18,349 nt of DNA from Nitrospirota bacterium (GTDB taxonomy: Bacteria; JACPQY01): positions 1 to 18,349 of the forward strand of contig JACPAV010000058.1 in the NCBI GenBank assembly GCA_016180645.1. Direction: 5' to 3'. The notes under the pieces were generated by a model. It saw only the letters and a list, made by a program, of their open reading frames with translations. It had not been told where the DNA came from and did not search any database. The number at the start of each line of letters is the position of its first letter. The stretch's first letter is position 1. The position numbers were made by a program, and so were the translations under genes. Positions 15,201 through 18,349 of the stretch are shown piece by piece.

Positions 15201-18116
15201 GCGGACAGGTGATGGCGGGGCCATGGCTCGGATGAAGCCGTACCCACCAGCCATGCCGAGGGCACCGCCGCCCAGCATGAGCGCCGTGAAAGGGCGACGA
15301 TTCTCCCGCAACGCGAGTCCCATCCCTGTCCCAAACCACAGGCCGAGCGCCTCGCCCATGAACAGGCCGTGATTCACGCGGGGCACAAGTTCCAAGTGGT
15401 GGATGGTGAAGAAGGAGAGGCCCAGCGCGGCGGGCGTGCCGGCCATTATTCCGCCGACGGACCGACGATCCCCATGTCGGCGTTTGGGCAACAATGTGGG
15501 AACCCAGCCTCCGTACCACGCGCCGCTTGTCGTGGTGAGCCATGCAAAGCTTTTTTCGCGCAGCGTCAGATTCCAGAGATAGCGCTGACTCATCTCGTAA
15601 CCCGTCAGCATTCCGGCGGCGCCGCCGCCCAGCATGAGGAGGGTGTGGGGTTCACGATCGGTCATGAACAGTCGCCCCACTCCGCTCCCAAAAGAAAATC
15701 CCAGCGCTTCTCCGAGAAACATGCCGTGATTGGATCGGAGCGGCAGGTCGAAACGATTTACCGCAATCAGCGATGCACCCAGTGTTGCCGGGACCGCGGT
15801 CATCATACCCCCGACGATCCGCCGCTCGGTGGATTTGCGTGCATGTAGCGCGGATGGAAGCCAGGCCCCGTACCACGCGCCACTGGCCGTCGCGAGAGAA
15901 ACGAACGCTTCTTCGCGGGTGGAGTAGGTCCACCGGAGGTTTTGGCTCATCCGGTAGCCCGTTGCGGCTCCGAGGGCGCTGCCGGACATCATGAGAAGCG
16001 AGAGCATCGGACGATTCCCTTCATACATCAGCGAGGTGCCTGCTCCTGCCACGCCGCCCAAGATTTCCCCGAAATAGAGACCCTGCGTTCCGCCGGTCGG
16101 GACCTCGATCGCATTGCCCACGGAGATCGTCGTCGCGACCAAGACCGGGAATCCCATCATCACGCCGCCGAGGGCTCGCTGCCGGCTCGAGGGTTCGTCC
16201 GGCTCCTGCGCAGGTCCGGAGAGGTCCACCGTGGTCCCTCCTCCCACGGGCGGTGGCGTTGGAGGTTTGCCGCCGGTCGGCGGGGGCTGCGGGGTAGGCG
16301 TTGGAGGCGCGACGGGTCCTGGAATTCGTCCCGGCCTCCCACCGATGGCCAGCGGCGCGAGCGCGCCGTAGTACGCGGCCGACGCAAAAACCCACGACTT
16401 GAATCCCGGCTGCTTGCGGGTGGCAGGGAAAATGCGGGCGTAGTTCGCCCCCACCAGGAGGCCCGCGGCTGAGAACGATTCCATTAACGTAACGGAGGCC
16501 CGGTCGAAGTCCCCGAAAAGCATCCAGCCGAGACCCGTGCCGAACTGCGCGCCGAGTCCCGTCCATGCGGCCGTCCGCAGCGACGTTGTCGGCGCATCGG
16601 CCATGTATTGATTCGTGATGAGTCCCGAAAAGTAGCCCGTGGACGCCCCCACCATGGCAGCACCCACGCGGGAAGTTTTCGCCGGTCCGGCTTTGAATAT
16701 CTCCGGCGCCCACGCGCCGGCCCACAAACCGTAGCCGGTACCCAGGAAAACATGGGACACGTTGGCGGAGCTGACGCTCACGCGGCTCGTCGCCATCGCG
16801 GCAGCGGCCAAGCCGGACGCCGATCCCCCCAGCGCAAGCCACGATGCCTTGGCGGCGCGGTCCCCCGGACCCGCCATGACTTCCAGTCCCCATCCGAACA
16901 TCCCTCCCGAGATCCCGCCGAAATTCACAAACATGGTGTCACCCACGTCCCAATCGAGCCGGTATGCCGAGATCGCGCCCACGGTGATGCCCATGCCCTC
17001 CCCCGCAAGATTGTACAGCCTCCGGATGTGCGGCTTCTCCTCCTTTATGCCGTTGGCCGCGAAGTGCGATGCGCCGATCCCCCAAATTGTGGAAGAGGCC
17101 CACCAGTAGGCCTTGCCGGTCGGCACGCCCTCGGAGAAGTGCGTGAGCAGATAGGCCGTGCCTCCGCCCACAGTCAGACCGATGGGATACGTCCATCCCG
17201 GCGAGACTTCCGATTGCGAGGCCCGCCGCATGAGTTCCATGAACGATGCGCTGTAGATCGCCGCGCTGGAGATGACGAGCCAGCGGCCTCTCATGCGGGG
17301 TGCCCCCGGCATTTCGGGCACGGGTGGCACGGCCGGCAAATCCGGGATGACAAGGGCGGACTCCGCCTGTTTCACCGGCGCGGGCGCGACGGATGGAGCG
17401 CCGGAATTCCCTGAGGCCACGGGAGGCGCGGGCGGCGGCTGCGTTTTCGGGGGCGCCGGAGCGGCCTTCGTCTCCACCGGCCCTGCCAGAACGCTTGCCG
17501 CCTCATCCTGATTGAGCACCGGCCCATTGGGCGTGATCTCAAGAACCCGATCGATTTCATCTCGCAGATCGTCGGGAATTCCCCACCGGATGGAGCTCAG
17601 CACTTTCTCCCAACCGGGCGGCGCCCGCTGCGCATAGTGTCGCACCGCACGACTGCGCACTGTCACCCAATATCTGTCGCTCATGATGACCCCTTCCAAT
17701 TCCAAGTCCACGAGGCCGGTCTGGAACGTGGATATCGATTCGAGGATCTCGGTCAAGATGTCCGTCTTGCGCTCCTTCTCGATCCTCTGTCGGAGGGCGG
17801 GAAACGCGACGTCTTCCGGCAATTGCCGGAGGGCGCGAACAACGGCCCTCCTCACATCGGGGACCTTGTCCCCCGACGCCCATTCAAGGGGCTTCGCGAA
17901 TCGGGCATCGCCGGTGCGACCCAGCCATTCCGCCGCCGCGATGCGTGCCGCGGGATCATCGGGGTTCATGAGCTGGATAAGCGCATCCGCCTCGTCCTTG
18001 ATCTCCACACAGAGGGCCGTTTGTGGAGAGAGCAGGTTGACAATGAGGAAGGATGCCAGGAACGGCAGCAGGAAGGCCCACAAACGACCGCACCCACAAC
18101 CACGACGGTCAGTCAC
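12210..18116 (-). CDS. Giant exported protein: HEAT-like N-terminus plus about a dozen glycine-rich hydrophobic modules
   Basis: The 1968-residue product is not a family I recognise. It has an N-terminal signal sequence (hydrophobic about 12-35) and HEAT-like helical repeats (about 40-195; e.g. DPAARIAAAEWLGRTGDA). A proline/alanine-rich linker follows (about 205-285) and a second one lies near 600-645. Nearly all the rest consists of modules of about 117-124 residues. Each has four small-residue-rich hydrophobic segments with recurring signatures: RRIVGG near the start, N-R-x-D-x-P-x-R, G-L-F-x-G-[EQ], L-M-L-G-G-G, and GAWYGAWLP at the end. Key tyrosines of the last signature or its equivalent fall at residues 583, 749, 868, 990, 1141, 1265, 1389 and 1513, with weaker copies at 1631 and 1747 and an Ala at 466. 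That predicts some 40 or more hydrophobic segments, probably glycine-zipper helices. The C-terminus ends in a short aromatic strand (MGVMIWYH). The GTG start at 18116 has no strong ribosome site and may be imprecise. Location and function are unknown. Confidence 0.85.
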   Translation of the reverse strand: MTDRRGCGCGRLWAFLLPFLASFLIVNLLSPQTALCVEIKDEADALIQLMNPDDPAARIAAAEWLGRTGDARFAKPLEWASGDKVPDVRRAVVRALRQLPEDVAFPALRQRIEKERKTDILTEILESISTFQTGLVDLELEGVIMSDRYWVTVRSRAVRHYAQRAPPGWEKVLSSIRWGIPDDLRDEIDRVLEITPNGPVLNQDEAASVLAGPVETKAAPAPPKTQPPPAPPVASGNSGAPSVAPAPVKQAESALVIPDLPAVPPVPEMPGAPRMRGRWLVISSAAIYSASFMELMRRASQSEVSPGWTYPIGLTVGGGTAYLLTHFSEGVPTGKAYWWASSTIWGIGASHFAANGIKEEKPHIRRLYNLAGEGMGITVGAISAYRLDWDVGDTMFVNFGGISGGMFGWGLEVMAGPGDRAAKASWLALGGSASGLAAAAMATSRVSVSSANVSHVFLGTGYGLWAGAWAPEIFKAGPAKTSRVGAAMVGASTGYFSGLITNQYMADAPTTSLRTAAWTGLGAQFGTGLGWMLFGDFDRASVTLMESFSAAGLLVGANYARIFPATRKQPGFKSWVFASAAYYGALAPLAIGGRPGRIPGPVAPPTPTPQPPPTGGKPPTPPPVGGGTTVDLSGPAQEPDEPSSRQRALGGVMMGFPVLVATTISVGNAIEVPTGGTQGLYFGEILGGVAGAGTSLMYEGNRPMLSLLMMSGSALGAATGYRMSQNLRWTYSTREEAFVSLATASGAWYGAWLPSALHARKSTERRIVGGMMTAVPATLGASLIAVNRFDLPLRSNHGMFLGEALGFSFGSGVGRLFMTDREPHTLLMLGGGAAGMLTGYEMSQRYLWNLTLREKSFAWLTTTSGAWYGGWVPTLLPKRRHGDRRSVGGIMAGTPAALGLSFFTIHHLELVPRVNHGLFMGEALGLWFGTGMGLALRENRRPFTALMLGGGALGMAGGYGFIRAMAPPSPVRGWREDLFLAYGSINGAWYGAWTGRYFRVPELRKGLRTAQPRDRVSYNRVAGAGMMGSTVGLVGALAVANRHDIRPRVLPGLFWGQVFGASMGQGAGLLSTGRTTPKLTEAKRDAIRDQIDRSYYTMASGGLAGSVGGYFFATRLVEPNPLRGGREIGFLLLNSGSAAWYGAWLPTFGQARLPDVEQRHIAGGMMMAVPTAMASSMWITNHTDLSARTIPSLFLGGLSGTSLGLGLGLTSLAAPRTSRALMLGGTAFGQSVGYFYGKYLRDPFVLSPRQGMPSIYLSTLAGAWYGFWLPTLTERDPRDVPRRRITGGALIGVPVALTTSTWVANRVDIPPRMPSGLFLGQVFGSMAGTGTVFLAEKGPRTRTSFMLAGGTLGSIGGYGFVRQMVEPSPLRGPGEKASLWLGSAAGAWYGSWLPTLLRANLNDIPQRRIVGGTMIGVPLGLTSSIWAANRYDMTGRSLGGFYGGQVWGATVGTGIGFVALAPRRATTSLMLGTGMASGIAGLLLAGGPPGPTGPAGASYPPLIAYSTMAGLWYGGWSPTFAARKFEDISQKRVTGGLMIGGPVGLATGMALAGSGVNPRAYTGFFSGELLGSMAGAGTGFLAENSYRKNTALMLSGGAVMGAAGASLLPRITPKPAQAEALRMGGLFGLGYGTVFPWVLEGTTKHVSSQQVLGGAMLGLPLGLGVTTLSFALWEPAAGTSGFVTLAGLVGSASGLGIGLTAEDWNGRNVVISMYSMGFSAMALGSRAAPQIRYTPGAKLFTTFGTLYGFGQGVALAQFGDQSPRGTLGAAILGASLGMGTSMIITYDLEVGSGTAAVAYTGGIWGGFVGSMFAQAAAGSPKNTTTAAVIASNVGQITTTYSLLKLKIPPRRMGWINLFGLTGLGVGSAMGLPLSREGDVFFLSAPIGSLIGLGTGIFVTSRMKWDETPSQPSKEKAAAPLLQNGSRRIGWRTLIPHVDAAVPQFSAIPDPDGGEDDVRYTMGVMIWYH
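13225..16370 (-). repeat. Periodic coding repeat within the giant gene (core modules)
   Basis: Marks of the GAWYGAW signature or its equivalent in DNA occur at 13225, 13579, 13951, 14323, 14695, 15148, 15514, 15871 and 16369. Intervals are 354, 372, 372, 372, 453, 366, 357 and 498 bases. All are multiples of three, and the three identical 372-base steps show the unit length (124 codons). The longer steps contain insertions: a charged segment (RTTPKLTEAKRDAIRDQ) and a proline-rich linker. DNA identity between units is low while protein signatures persist, so the duplications are old. Confidence 0.85.
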
Positions 18117-18349
18117 GCCGCCATACTAACGGAGTGGCCTCCTCAATACCAACACATTCGCCCTCTGTCAGGCGGCATTCATGTTGTAGTTTAGTCAACA
18201 TGTCCGCTTTACTGTTGAGTGAAAATGTCCTCCCCTGCGCGTGGCATGGGTGAGGGGGGAGCGGGGGGAGAGGGGGTCCGATTGTTGCGGCGCAGAGTTC
18301 GGAGGAGCCGATCCTGACCCGGTTTTTCCGTTTCGAGTAGAATTCGGTG
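18117..18349. other. Upstream region of the giant gene with a 7-bp palindrome
   Basis: No gene is supported. CATGTTG (18180-18186) and CAACATG (18196-18202) form a perfect inverted repeat around nine bases. ATGTCC occurs at 18200-18205 and again about 25 bases on. This could be an operator for the giant gene, or the end of an insertion sequence that continues beyond the window; neither can be decided here. Confidence 0.4.

Noticed and set aside
13354-15543. Long 729-residue ORF in another minus-strand frame inside the giant gene
   Set aside because: It is rich in Arg, Gly and His with no domain. It arises from the GC-rich, repetitive codons of the true frame, whose signatures recur in register.

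Overview
The window looks like a chromosomal piece of an uncultivated, fairly GC-rich Gram-negative bacterium. The evidence is a set of genes for a two-membrane type IV pilus/type II secretion-like machine, exported proteins with signal peptides, and frequent GTG starts (8 of 15 called genes, 5 of 6 in the pilus cluster). A deltaproteobacterial, Myxococcota-like or related lineage is plausible, but no marker gene here settles it.

Layout. (1) 1-1603: an isolated FabL/FabI-type enoyl-ACP reductase (519-1325), flanked by repeat-rich spacers. (2) 1604-7067, all on the minus strand: a pilus-assembly operon transcribed as exeA/mshM-like AAA+ ATPase with a peptidoglycan-binding tail, mshN-like membrane-anchored TPR protein, pilM, pilN, pilO, pilP. 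The secretin gene that normally follows pilP is absent; a repeat element lies there instead. (3) 7068-7551: promoter region of the operon, a 14-copy heptanucleotide tandem array, and a tRNA-Val(CAC) whose 3' end is missing exactly where the array begins. (4) 7552-9179: remnant of an integrated element. It has a tyrosine recombinase with an unusual N-terminal HTH domain, an overlapping PD-(D/E)XK-like nuclease, and a divergent pair of tiny overlapping membrane-protein ORFs. (5) 9180-10296: non-coding spacer, then a VapBC-like toxin-antitoxin operon with a near-consensus, apparently leaderless promoter and an operator palindrome. (6) 10540-12126: secreted Kelch propeller protein with an FN3-like and a MopE-like metal-binding segment. 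(7) 12210-18116, convergent with it: a 1968-residue protein with a signal peptide, HEAT-like repeats, proline-rich linkers and about a dozen glycine-rich hydrophobic modules of ~117-124 residues, three of them spaced by exactly 372 bp. I do not recognise this family; it is the best candidate here for an undescribed system.

Two repeat themes run through the window. One is heptanucleotide tandem repeats of several unrelated sequences (CACGACT, CGTGAAC, CCAGGAA, TCAGCGA). They lie mostly in spacers but also inside the pilP signal-peptide region and against the broken tRNA. The other is paired hairpins bounded by GTAG and CTAC (266-367, 1521-1579, 10357-10411), which resemble REP/BIME elements of the kind moved by RAYT transposases. 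No RAYT gene is present in the window.
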